Shown here: in pieces, positions 51,195-59,158 of the stretch | How positions within the stretch are numbered: position 1 is the first letter of the stretch | How the letters are laid out: the number at the start of each line of letters is the position of its first letter | Source: Streptomyces sp. SAT1 | Lineage (GTDB): Bacteria; Actinomycetota; Actinomycetes; Streptomycetales; Streptomycetaceae | NCBI RefSeq assembly: GCF_001654495.1 | Contig: NZ_CP015849.1 | Location: 4,811,501-4,875,500 of the forward strand | DNA: 64,000 bases | Direction of reading: 5' to 3' | Made by a program: the position numbers and the translations under genes | The notes under the pieces: model-generated | Seen by the model: only the letters and a program-made list of their open reading frames with translations | Database searches by the model: none | What the model was told of the DNA's origin: nothing

Positions 51195-52298
51195 GTGCCG
51201 GCTTTCCCATACAGCACCACATCGACATCCACATCCATACCCACGGTGACGGTGGCGGCGGTACCGCCGTCGCTCGCCCTCCCGGTGATCGAGGCCGCGT
51301 TTCCCAGGCAGTTGCACGCCTATTGGCCCGAACTCCAGGAGAAGACCCGCGGCTGGCTGCTGGAAAAGCGGCTCATGCCCGCGGACAAGGTGGAGCAGCA
51401 CGCCGACGGCCTGCGCTACACCGACCTCATGGCGGGGTACTACCTCGGCGCCCCGGACGAGGTGCTCCAGGCGATCGCGGACTACAGCGCCTGGTTCTTC
51501 CTCTGGGACGACCGCCACGACCGGGACATCGTCCACGGGCGGCCGGGCGCCTGGCGCAGGCTGCGCCGCGCGCTGCACACGGCGCTGGACGCCCCCCGGG
51601 ACCATCTGCGCCACCCGGACGTGCTGGTGGCGGGGTTCGCGGACAGCGTGCTGCGGCTGTACGCGTTCCTGCCGGACACCTGGAACGCCCGCTTCGCCCG
51701 GCACTTCCACGCGGTGATCGACGCCTACGACCGGGAGTTCCACAACCGCGCCCAGGGAGTCGTCCCCACGGTCGAGGAGTACCTCGCCCTGCGCCGGCTC
51801 ACCTTCGCCCACTGGATCTGGACGGATCTGCTGGAACCGAGCGCGGGGACCGAACTCCCGGATTCCGTCCGCAGACATCCCGCATACCGGCGTCCGGCCC
51901 TGCTGAGCCAGGAATTCGCCGCCTGGTACAACGATCTGTGTTCACTGCCCAAGGAGATCGCGGGTGACGAGGTGCACAACCTCGGGATAAGTCTTGTCAA
52001 ACACGAGGGACTGAGTCTTGAGGAAGCCATAGCGGAAATCCGCCGCCGGGTGGAGGAATGCATTGACGAATTCCTGGTCGCGGAGCAGGAGGGATTACGG
52101 TTCGCCGACGGCCTCGCGGACGGAACGGTGCGGGGAAAGGAACTTGCTTCCGCCGTCAGGGCCTGCCTGGGAAATATGCGCAACTGGTTCAGTTCCGTCT
52201 ACTGGTTCCACCACGAGTCCGGCCGTTACATGGTCGACAGCTGGGACGACCGGTCCACGCCCCCGTACGTCAACAATGAAGCGGCAGGTGAGAAATGA
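51195..52298 (+). CDS. eizA: Epi-isozizaene synthase (sesquiterpene cyclase)
   Basis: The 367-residue class I terpene synthase has the magnesium-binding DDRHD (105-109) and the NSE triad Asn246, Ser250, Glu254 (NDLCSLPKE), plus RY near the C-terminus (SGRYMVDSW). It closely resembles S. coelicolor SCO5222, which cyclises farnesyl diphosphate to epi-isozizaene, precursor of the antibiotic albaflavenone. GTG 51195 has GAGAGGGG 6 nt upstream; TTG 51189 is too close to that site. Its stop overlaps the CYP170 start (ATGA), so the pair is translationally coupled. Confidence 0.95.
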   Translation: MPAFPYSTTSTSTSIPTVTVAAVPPSLALPVIEAAFPRQLHAYWPELQEKTRGWLLEKRLMPADKVEQHADGLRYTDLMAGYYLGAPDEVLQAIADYSAWFFLWDDRHDRDIVHGRPGAWRRLRRALHTALDAPRDHLRHPDVLVAGFADSVLRLYAFLPDTWNARFARHFHAVIDAYDREFHNRAQGVVPTVEEYLALRRLTFAHWIWTDLLEPSAGTELPDSVRRHPAYRRPALLSQEFAAWYNDLCSLPKEIAGDEVHNLGISLVKHEGLSLEEAIAEIRRRVEECIDEFLVAEQEGLRFADGLADGTVRGKELASAVRACLGNMRNWFSSVYWFHHESGRYMVDSWDDRSTPPYVNNEAAGEK

Positions 52299-53695
52299 CC
52301 GTCGAGTCGGTGAAGCCCGAGGACAGGTCGCAGGCGGGTCGGCAGACAGGCGCGCGGACAGGCCGGCTGCCGGGGGAGCCGCCGCTGGCCGGCGGCGCCG
52401 TGCCGCTCCTCGGCCACGGGCTGCGGCTGGCCCGCGACCCGCTGGCCTTCCTGAGCGGGCTGCGCGACCACGGCGAGGTGGTCCGGCTCAGGCTCGGCCC
52501 CAAGACGGTGTACGCCGTCACCGCGCCCGACCTCACCGGGACGCTGGCGCTCAGCCCCGACTACATCATCGCCGGGCCGCTGTGGGAGTCGCTGGAGAGC
52601 CTGCTCGGCAAGGAGGGCGTGGCCACCGCCAACGGGCCGCTGCACCGGCGCCAGCGGCGCACCATCCAGCCCGCCTTCCGGCTCGACGTGCTCCCCGAGT
52701 ACGGGCCGATCATGACCGAGGAGGCGCACGCCCTCGTCGAGCGGTGGCGCGCGGGGCAGGTGCTCGACGTGACCGCGGAGTCCTTCCGGGTCGCCGTGCG
52801 CGTCGCCGCGCGGTGCCTGATGCGCGGCAGCTACATGGACGCCCGCGCCGAGCGCATCTGCGCGGCCCTGGCCACCCTGTTCAGCGGCATGTACCAGCGC
52901 ATGGTGGTGCCGCTGGGCCCCCTCTACAAGGTGCCGGTCAGGTCCAACCGCGAATTCAACCGCGCATTGGCCGATTTGCATCTCCTGGTCGATGAGATCG
53001 TCGCGGACCGGAGGGCAGGCGGTCAAAAACCGGACGATTTGCTGACGGCTTTGCTGGAGGCGAAGGACGAGAATGGCGAGCCTATTGGGGAGCAGGAGAT
53101 CCATGATCAGGTGATCGCGATACTCACCCCGGGCAGCGAAACCGTCGGCTCCATGATCATGTCGCTGCTTCTCGTTCTCACCGAGCGCCCGGATCTCGGC
53201 GACAAGATCCGCGACGAGGTGAAAACCGTGGTGGGTGACCGCCCCGTCGCATTCGAGGACGTCCGAGAACTGCGGTACACAGCGAATGTCGTCACGGAGA
53301 CACTGCGCCTCTATCCGGCCGTCTGGATTCTGACCCGCCGCACGGTCGCCGACACCGAACTGGGCGGCTACCGCATTCCGGCCGGCGCGGACGTCATCTA
53401 CAGCCCCTACGCCATCCAGCGCGACCACCGCTCCTACGGGCGGCACGAGGACTTCGACCCGGACCGCTGGCTCCCGGAGCGCTCCAAGGAGGTCCCCAAG
53501 TACGCGATGAGCCCGTTCAGCGTGGGCAACCGCAAGTGCCCGAGCGACCACTTCTCGATGGCCGAACTCACCCTGCTCACCGCCGCGATCGCCGGCGCCT
53601 ACCGCTTCGAGCAGGCGCCCGGCTCCGACCCCAGGCCGCGCATCGGGATCACGCTGCGCCCGCGCCGCCTGCTGCTGCGGGCGCTGCCCCGCTGA
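52295..53695 (+). CDS. Cytochrome P450 CYP170A (albaflavenone synthase)
   Basis: The 466-residue P450 has the ETLR helix-K motif (VVTETLRLYPAVWI) and haem-binding FSVGNRKC with Cys415; the position usually occupied by Gly after the cysteine is altered (CPSDHF), as in CYP170A1. The helix-I region reads LTPGSETVGSM. CYP170A1 oxidises epi-isozizaene through albaflavenols to albaflavenone and also has a reported farnesene synthase activity in a second site; the acidic DDLLTALLEAKDEN stretch (247-260) expected for that site is present. It overlaps eizA by four bases. Confidence 0.94.
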   Translation: MTVESVKPEDRSQAGRQTGARTGRLPGEPPLAGGAVPLLGHGLRLARDPLAFLSGLRDHGEVVRLRLGPKTVYAVTAPDLTGTLALSPDYIIAGPLWESLESLLGKEGVATANGPLHRRQRRTIQPAFRLDVLPEYGPIMTEEAHALVERWRAGQVLDVTAESFRVAVRVAARCLMRGSYMDARAERICAALATLFSGMYQRMVVPLGPLYKVPVRSNREFNRALADLHLLVDEIVADRRAGGQKPDDLLTALLEAKDENGEPIGEQEIHDQVIAILTPGSETVGSMIMSLLLVLTERPDLGDKIRDEVKTVVGDRPVAFEDVRELRYTANVVTETLRLYPAVWILTRRTVADTELGGYRIPAGADVIYSPYAIQRDHRSYGRHEDFDPDRWLPERSKEVPKYAMSPFSVGNRKCPSDHFSMAELTLLTAAIAGAYRFEQAPGSDPRPRIGITLRPRRLLLRALPR

Positions 53696-53722
53696 CCCCG
53701 CCGCCGCCCGGTGGGCGCGCGT

Positions 53723-54688
53723 TCAGGCGGCCTGCGGGCCCCTGAACGCGCGCCGGTAGGCGTTCGGCGTGGTGCCCAGCGCGCGGACGAACTGGTGGCG
53801 CAGGGCCGCCGCGGTGCCGAAACCGGTGCGGTCGGCGATCGCGTCCATCGTCTCGTCCGTGCCCTCCAGCAGGCGCTGCGCCAGCAGCACCCGCTGGCGC
53901 AGGATCCAGCGGTACGGGGTGGTGCCCGTCTCCTGCTGGAAGCGGCGGGCGAAGGTGCGCGGGGACATATGGGCGCGGGCGGCGAGCTGCTCGACGGTGA
54001 CCTCCTCGTCGAGGTGCCGCTCCATCCAGACCAGCACCTCGCCCACGGTGTCGCAGCGGGACCTCGGCAGCGGCCGCTCGATGTACTGCGCCTGGCCGCC
54101 GTCCCGGTGCGGCGGCACCACCATCCGCCGGGCGATCTTGTTGGCCACCTCGGTGCCCTGCTCCTTGCGCACGATGTGCAGACAGGCGTCGATACCGGCC
54201 GCCGTGCCGGCCGAGGTGATCACCGGGTCCGCGTCGACGTAGAGCACGTCCGGTTCGACGGTGGCGTGCGGATACTGCCGGACCAGCTCGGCCGCGTGGT
54301 GCCAGTGCACCGCGCAGCGCCGCCCTTCCAGCAGCCCGGCGGCGCCCAGCACGAACACGCCGGAGCACACGCTGAGCACCCGCGCGCCCCGGTCCACGGC
54401 CCGTCTGAGGGCGGCCAGCAGCTCGGGCGGGTAGACCCGGGTGGCGAAGTCGTTCCCGGCGGGCACGGCGATCAGGTCGGCCTCGTCGAGCCGGTCGAGC
54501 CCGTACGGCGTGGTGATGCCCAGGCCGCCGACATGGGTGCCCAGCGAGGGCCCCTCGGCGGAGACCACCGCGAAGTCGTACCGGGGCAGCCCGTCGTCGC
54601 TGCGGTCGATGCCGAAGACCTCGCAGACCACACCCAGCTCGAAGGGGTGCACGCCGTCCAGCAGGACGGCGGCCACGTTCTGCAACAT
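53723..54688 (-). CDS. GlxA-type AraC-family regulator (DJ-1/PfpI plus HTH_18)
   Basis: The 321-residue protein has an N-terminal DJ-1/PfpI-like domain (LLDGVHPFELGVVCEVFG, SVCSGVFVLGAAGLLEGR) and a C-terminal AraC/XylS DNA-binding domain (VTVEQLAARAHMSPRTFARRF, IADRTGFGTAAALRHQF). The ligand and targets are unknown. ATG 54688 is preferred. It converges on the CYP170 gene, with only 27 bases between, and is divergent from a small membrane-protein gene. Confidence 0.9.
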   Translation of the reverse strand: MLQNVAAVLLDGVHPFELGVVCEVFGIDRSDDGLPRYDFAVVSAEGPSLGTHVGGLGITTPYGLDRLDEADLIAVPAGNDFATRVYPPELLAALRRAVDRGARVLSVCSGVFVLGAAGLLEGRRCAVHWHHAAELVRQYPHATVEPDVLYVDADPVITSAGTAAGIDACLHIVRKEQGTEVANKIARRMVVPPHRDGGQAQYIERPLPRSRCDTVGEVLVWMERHLDEEVTVEQLAARAHMSPRTFARRFQQETGTTPYRWILRQRVLLAQRLLEGTDETMDAIADRTGFGTAAALRHQFVRALGTTPNAYRRAFRGPQAA

Positions 54689-54781
54689 GCCACCAGTGTG
54701 CCTCACCGGTGGCAGGAATTTGAAGGTCTACGGCAGTCCTGCCACTCACGGTCAGGAGCGTCCGGCGCGAGAGTGGTGTGC

Positions 54782-55045
54782 ATGAACGCAGACCAGACAG
54801 AAGCCCTGATCGGAATGCTCTTCACCTTCGGACTCCTGGTCCTGATGGCGCTGCCCTCGGTGCTCGGCATCCTGCGCGACCGGCGCATCGACCGCAGCAT
54901 CAGGGAGGCACAGCAGGCCCACCGGGACCAGGAGTCCGCGACGCGTGAGCCGGAGGCTCAGAAGTCCTCGTCCAGGTCGACGGTGCCCTCCACCGCGACC
55001 TGGTACGCGGACGGACGCCGCTCGAAGAAGTTGGTCAGCTCCTGA
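54782..55045 (+). CDS. Small membrane protein overlapping the nrdB 3' end
   Basis: The 87-residue frame has one membrane helix (ALIGMLFTFGLLVLMALPSVLGIL) followed by a charged region (RDRRIDRSIREAQQAHRDQ). The helix resembles that of small hypothetical proteins in other Streptomyces. The last 88 bases are antisense to nrdB, and that part looks less protein-like, so the natural gene may once have stopped earlier. The ATG at 54782 has only a weak ribosome site. Confidence 0.55.
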   Translation: MNADQTEALIGMLFTFGLLVLMALPSVLGILRDRRIDRSIREAQQAHRDQESATREPEAQKSSSRSTVPSTATWYADGRRSKKLVSS

Positions 55046-55977
55046 ACACCCTGGAGCTCCATGAAGGAGAAGGGGTTCTCGGAGCCGTAGACCGGAGCGA
55101 AGCCCAGGCGGGTCAGCCGCTGGTCGGCCACGCACTCCAGGTACTGCCGCATCGACTCGGTGTTCATCCCCGGGAGGCCGTCACCGCACAGGTCGCGCGC
55201 GAACTGCAGCTCGGCCTCGACGGCCTCCCGCAGCATGTCGGTGACCTGCTGCTCCAGCTGGTCGTCGAAGAGGTCCGGCTCCTCCTTGCGGACGGTGTCC
55301 ACCACGTCGAACGCGAACGACATGTGCATCGTCTCGTCCCGGAACACCCAGTTGGTGCCCGTGGCGAGACCGTGCAGCAGGCCGCGGCTGCGGAACCAGT
55401 AGACGTAGGCGAAGGCGCCGTAGAAGAACAGGCCCTCGATGCACGCGGCGAAGCAGATCAGGTTGAGCAGGAAGCGCCGGCGGTCCGCCTTGGTCTCCAG
55501 CCGGTCCAGCTTCTCGACCGAGTCCATCCACGTGAAGCAGAACTCCGCCTTCTCGCGGATGGAGGGGATGTTCTCCACCGCGGCGAAGGCCGCCGCGCGG
55601 TCCTCCGGGTCGGGCAGGTAGGTGTCCAGCAGCGTCAGATAGAACTGGACGTGCACGGCCTCCTCGAACAGCTGGCGCGACAGGTACAGGCGCGCCTCCG
55701 GGGAGTTGATGTGCTTGTAGAGCGTGAGCACCAGGTTGTTGGCGACGATCGAGTCCCCGGTGGCGAAGAACGCCACCAGGCGGCCGATGAGGTGCTGTTC
55801 GCTCGGGGTGAGCTTGGCGAGGTCGGCGACGTCCGAGTGGAGGTCGACCTCCTCCACGTGCCAGGTGTTCTTGATGGCGTCCCGGTAGCGGTCGTAGAAG
55901 TCCGGGTACCGCATGGGACGCAGGGTCAGTTCGAAGCCCGGGTCGAGCAGGTTCTTGTTGCGGGTGGTGCTGGTCAT
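54958..55977 (-). CDS. nrdB: Class I ribonucleotide reductase small subunit NrdB
   Basis: The 339-residue ferritin-like protein carries the di-metal ligands in FATGDSIV, LFEEAVHVQFY, FAACIEGLFF and RDETMHMSF. The tyrosine of HVQFY is a candidate radical site; assignment to class Ia versus Ic by eye is uncertain. With NrdA it makes deoxyribonucleotides aerobically. ATG 55977 overlaps the nrdA stop (TGATG), so the subunits are translationally coupled; a GTG three bases earlier is also possible. Expression is likely set by the riboswitch and NrdR-type sites upstream of nrdA. Confidence 0.94.
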   Translation of the reverse strand: MTSTTRNKNLLDPGFELTLRPMRYPDFYDRYRDAIKNTWHVEEVDLHSDVADLAKLTPSEQHLIGRLVAFFATGDSIVANNLVLTLYKHINSPEARLYLSRQLFEEAVHVQFYLTLLDTYLPDPEDRAAAFAAVENIPSIREKAEFCFTWMDSVEKLDRLETKADRRRFLLNLICFAACIEGLFFYGAFAYVYWFRSRGLLHGLATGTNWVFRDETMHMSFAFDVVDTVRKEEPDLFDDQLEQQVTDMLREAVEAELQFARDLCGDGLPGMNTESMRQYLECVADQRLTRLGFAPVYGSENPFSFMELQGVQELTNFFERRPSAYQVAVEGTVDLDEDF

Positions 55978-58391
55978 CACTGGCAGGCCTCGCAGGACTC
56001 GGGGTTCTCAAGGGAGCAGGCGACCGCGTCGGGGTCGGCCACCTGCTGGGCGGGGACGGCGGCGCGGGTCTGCGCCTGGGCGGCGCGGGCGATCCGGGTC
56101 GCCGGACGGGAGCGCAGGTAGTAGGTGGTCTTCAGACCCTGCTTCCAGGCGTAGGCGTACATCGAGGAGAGCTTGCCGATGGTCGGCGTCTCCAGGAACA
56201 GGTTCAGCGACTGCGCCTGGTCGAGGAACGGGGTGCGGGCCGCGGCCATGTCGATCAGAGAGCGCTGCCCGATCTCCCACGCCGTGCGGTACAGCCGCCG
56301 TACGTCCTCCGGGATCCACGCGAGGTCCTGCACCGAGCCGTTGGACTCGCGCAGCGCCTCGCGGGTGCGGGCGTCCCAGACGCCGAGCGTCTTGAGGTCG
56401 CGCACCAGGTAGGAGTTGACCTGGAGGAACTCACCCGAGAGCGTCTCGCGCTTGAACAGGTTGGAGACCTGCGGCTCGATGCACTCGTAGACGCCCGCGA
56501 TGGAGGCGATGGTGGCGGTCGGCGCGATGGCCAGCAGCAGCGAGTTGCGCATGCCGACGGCGGCGATCCGCTCGCGCAGGGCCGCCCAGCGCTCGGGCCA
56601 GGTCAGCTCCACGTCGTAGTGGTCGGGGTGCAGCACGCCCCGGGCGGCGCGGGTCTTCTCCCAGGCGGGCAGGGGCCCGATGGGGGTCCCCCCTGCACCG
56701 GAGCCTGCCGAAGGTGCTTGGGGGCGTTCGGCGAGGTCGGTGGACGCCTCGTAGGCGGCCAGCATGATCCGCTCGGCGATGCGGGTCGACAGGGCCTTCG
56801 CCTCGGGGGACTCGAAGGGCAGGCGCAGCTTGAAGAAGACGTCCTGGAGGCCCATCGCGCCCAGGCCGACCGGCCGCCAGCGGGAGTTGGAGCGGCCCGC
56901 CTGCTCGGTCGGGTAGAAGTTGATGTCGACGACCCGGTCCAGGAAGGTGACGGCGGTGCGGACCGTCTCGTCCAGCCGCTCCCAGTCCAGGTCACCCGTC
57001 TCGGGGTCGGCGAAGGCGCCGAGGTTGACCGAGCCGAGGTTGCAGACCGCCGTCTCCCCGTCGTCGGTGACCTCCAGGATCTCCGTGCACAGGTTCGAGG
57101 AGTGGATGACGTGGCCGGGCTCCGCCGTCTGGTTGGCGGTGCGGTTGGCGGCGTCCTTGAAGGTCATCCAGCCGTTGCCGGTCTGCGCCAGGGTGCGCAT
57201 CATCCGGCCGTACAGCTCGCGGGCGGGCATCGTCTTCTGCGCGAGCCCGGCCTCCTCGGCCCTGCGGTAGGCCGCGTCGAACTCGTCGCCCCACAGGTCC
57301 ACCAGCTCCGGCACGTCCGCCGGGGAGAACAGCGACCACTGCGCGTCGGCGTTGACCCGGCGCATGAACTCGTCCGGTACCCAGTGCGCCAGGTTGAGGT
57401 TGTGGGTGCGGCGCGCGTCCTCACCGGTGTTGTCGCGCAGCTCCAGGAACTCCTCGATGTCGGAGTGCCAGGTCTCCAGGTAGACGGCCGCCGCGCCCTT
57501 GCGCCGCCCGCCCTGGTTCACCGCGGCCACCGAGGCGTCGAGGGTCTTCAGGAACGGCACGATGCCGTTGGAGTGCCCGTTGGTGCCGCGGATCAGCGAA
57601 CCGCGCGAGCGGATGCGGGAGTAGGCCAGCCCGATGCCGCCCGCGTGCTTGGAGAGCCGGGCGACCTGGTGGTAGCGGTCGTAGATGCTGTCCAGCTCGT
57701 CCTTGGGGGAGTCGAGCAGATAGCAGGAGGACATCTGCGGGTGGCGGGTGCCGGAGTTGAAGAGCGTGGGGGAGGAGGGGAGGTAGTCCAGGCGGCTCAT
57801 CAGCCCGTAGAGCGCGGCGACCTCGTCGACGGCCCGGGGGCTGTCGTCCTCGGCGAGGCCGGCGGCCACCCGCAGCATGAAGTGCTGGGGCGTCTCGATC
57901 ACCTTGCGGGTGATCGGGTGCCGCAGCAGGTAGCGGCTGTGCACGGTGCGCAGGCCGAAGTAGCCGAAGCGGTCGTCGGCGGACGGGTCGGCCAGCGCGT
58001 CCAGGCGGGCCGCGTGCAGCCGGGTGAACGCGGCGGTCCGGTCGGCGATCAGTCCCTCCCGGTGGCCCACGGCGACGGACTCGGTGAAGGAGGTGACGCC
58101 CTGGGAGGCGGCCTCGGCCCGGATGGAGAGCGTCAGCAGGCGGGCGGCGAGCCGGGAGTAGGCGGGGTCCTCGGAGATGAGCCCGGCCGCGGCCTCGGTG
58201 GCCAGCTCCCGCAGCTCCGCCTCGTCCGCGCGGGCCGAACGGCCGCGCAGCGCGGCGGCGGCGACCCGGCCGGGGTCGGCGTCGGGGAGGTCGGCGGTCA
58301 GCTCGGTCAGGGTCCGCAGCAGCGCGGCACCGGGACCGTCGTTCTCCAGGCGGCCCTCGGCTGAGACCGGATCGGCGGGCGCGATGGTCAC
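55977..58391 (-). CDS. nrdA: Class I ribonucleotide reductase large subunit NrdA, with in-frame insertion
   Basis: The 804-residue catalytic subunit has the substrate-site segments SSPTLFNSGT and SSCYLLDSPKD, the NLCTEILEVTDD active-site loop, NLGSVNLGAF, and the C-terminal thiol-relay CEAC. It reduces nucleoside diphosphates. Between DLAERP and GPLPAWEK lies a 15-residue Gly/Ser/Ala/Pro segment encoded by a palindromic 45-bp insertion with atypical A/T-ending codons. I recall S. coelicolor NrdA reading directly from ER to GPLPAW there. GTG 58391 has GGGAGAG upstream. The leader carries a cobalamin riboswitch. Confidence 0.94.
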   Translation of the reverse strand: MTIAPADPVSAEGRLENDGPGAALLRTLTELTADLPDADPGRVAAAALRGRSARADEAELRELATEAAAGLISEDPAYSRLAARLLTLSIRAEAASQGVTSFTESVAVGHREGLIADRTAAFTRLHAARLDALADPSADDRFGYFGLRTVHSRYLLRHPITRKVIETPQHFMLRVAAGLAEDDSPRAVDEVAALYGLMSRLDYLPSSPTLFNSGTRHPQMSSCYLLDSPKDELDSIYDRYHQVARLSKHAGGIGLAYSRIRSRGSLIRGTNGHSNGIVPFLKTLDASVAAVNQGGRRKGAAAVYLETWHSDIEEFLELRDNTGEDARRTHNLNLAHWVPDEFMRRVNADAQWSLFSPADVPELVDLWGDEFDAAYRRAEEAGLAQKTMPARELYGRMMRTLAQTGNGWMTFKDAANRTANQTAEPGHVIHSSNLCTEILEVTDDGETAVCNLGSVNLGAFADPETGDLDWERLDETVRTAVTFLDRVVDINFYPTEQAGRSNSRWRPVGLGAMGLQDVFFKLRLPFESPEAKALSTRIAERIMLAAYEASTDLAERPQAPSAGSGAGGTPIGPLPAWEKTRAARGVLHPDHYDVELTWPERWAALRERIAAVGMRNSLLLAIAPTATIASIAGVYECIEPQVSNLFKRETLSGEFLQVNSYLVRDLKTLGVWDARTREALRESNGSVQDLAWIPEDVRRLYRTAWEIGQRSLIDMAAARTPFLDQAQSLNLFLETPTIGKLSSMYAYAWKQGLKTTYYLRSRPATRIARAAQAQTRAAVPAQQVADPDAVACSLENPESCEACQ
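56679..56723 (-). repeat. 45-bp palindromic insertion within nrdA
   Basis: The arms CCCCCC-T-GCACC and GGTGC-TT-GGGGG (56688-56724) form a hairpin; GGGGGTCCCCCC at the other end is itself palindromic. The insertion is in frame and its codons (CAA, GCA, CCT, GCA, GGT, GCA) break the G/C-ending bias of nrdA. Its style resembles the short palindromic elements scattered between Streptomyces genes. Confidence 0.8.
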
Positions 58392-58514
58392 GTGTGGCTC
58401 TCCCTCGCTCGGCACGGAGCCTCGGCGAGGGCAGGGAGCGGCAGCACGAGCGCGCACGGCGCCGCGTCCACCGGCCCATTCCGCGAGGCCCGGACGTCAG
58501 ACACCCGGACCGGA

Positions 58515-58650
58515 CGGCCGGGCGCACTGTCGGCAGGTCCTCGGACTGACGCTCGTATGCGGCCTCAAGGGCATGTGCGTACGAGTACACCGTTGCGGGA
58601 CAGTTCCGGATTCGCACCGGATTCCCCTGCGACGACAGCGAGCATGAGCA
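58515..58650 (-). ncRNA. Cobalamin (B12) riboswitch upstream of nrdAB
   Basis: On the minus strand the core reads GGGAATCCGGTGCGAATCCG, then ACTGTCCCGCAACGGTG. A B12-box-like CAGTCCGAGGACCTGCCGAC lies at 58531-58550. These are conserved cobalamin-riboswitch elements. S. coelicolor nrdAB is known to be repressed by B12 through such an element, so that the B12-dependent class II reductase is used when the vitamin is present. The boundaries are approximate. Confidence 0.92.
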
Positions 58651-58693
58651 TACATCTTGTGCCGGGTGTGGAAGCCACCCCCATATGTTGTGT
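58646..58693 (-). promoter_or_regulatory. nrdAB promoter with two candidate NrdR boxes
   Basis: Two similar 16-bp elements lie about 32 bp (three helical turns) apart: 58678-58693 (minus strand ACACAACATATGGGGG) and 58646-58661 (CACAAGATGTATGCTC). Both share the ACACAA-type half and central AT of NrdR boxes; the first is the better match. TATGCT (58652-58647) within the second is a candidate -10, placing the transcript start just before the riboswitch. Confidence 0.5.
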
Positions 58694-58713
58694 CGCGTCG
58701 ACTGCGGAGGGTG

Positions 58714-59056
58714 TCAGAGGGTCAACGCGTAGGTGAGCAGCCTGGTGTCGGCCAGGTGGGGCAAGGGGTTCCAGTCGCGCCGCGGGGTGCGGACGAAGCC
58801 CAGGCGCTCGTAGAGGCGGCATGTCCGCCATAGGCCCGCCGGACGGCACGAAGGCGACCCCGCCGAGCACCTCGTCCCGCGCCACGGCCACCAGCACCTC
58901 GCAGGCCGCCGCCCGTCCGGCGACGTCCCGCAGCACGTCCAGATACGGGTCGTCGGCTCCGAAGTCCAGCAGACCGTCCCGGAGGTACGCCTGGGCGGTG
59001 ATCTCGCCCAGGGCGGCGTACTCGCCGGGCAGCGCCGGCCTGATCACGAGGTCCAT
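58714..59056 (-). pseudogene. GNAT acetyltransferase remnant with internal deletion and frame change
   Basis: The first 79 codons from ATG 59056 read as a GNAT N-terminus (MDLVIRPALPGEYAALGEI, EVLVAVARDEVLGGVAFVP, ending GGPMADM). A different frame then gives the typical C-terminus RLYERLGFVRTPRRDWNPLP, stopping at 58714. The acetyl-CoA-binding core (the Q/RxxGxG/A helix) that should lie between is missing. The junction is near 58820. The gene cannot make an active acetyltransferase. It lies immediately upstream of the nrdAB promoter region. Confidence 0.85.
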
Positions 59057-59158
59057 GGCCCCGAGTGTGCCGCACGGACACGGCGACGGGCCGCCGGATT
59101 CTCCCGGCGGCCCGTCGGCCCGGTCGAGGGCGTCGGCCTCCTCGAAGGGGGCGTCCGC

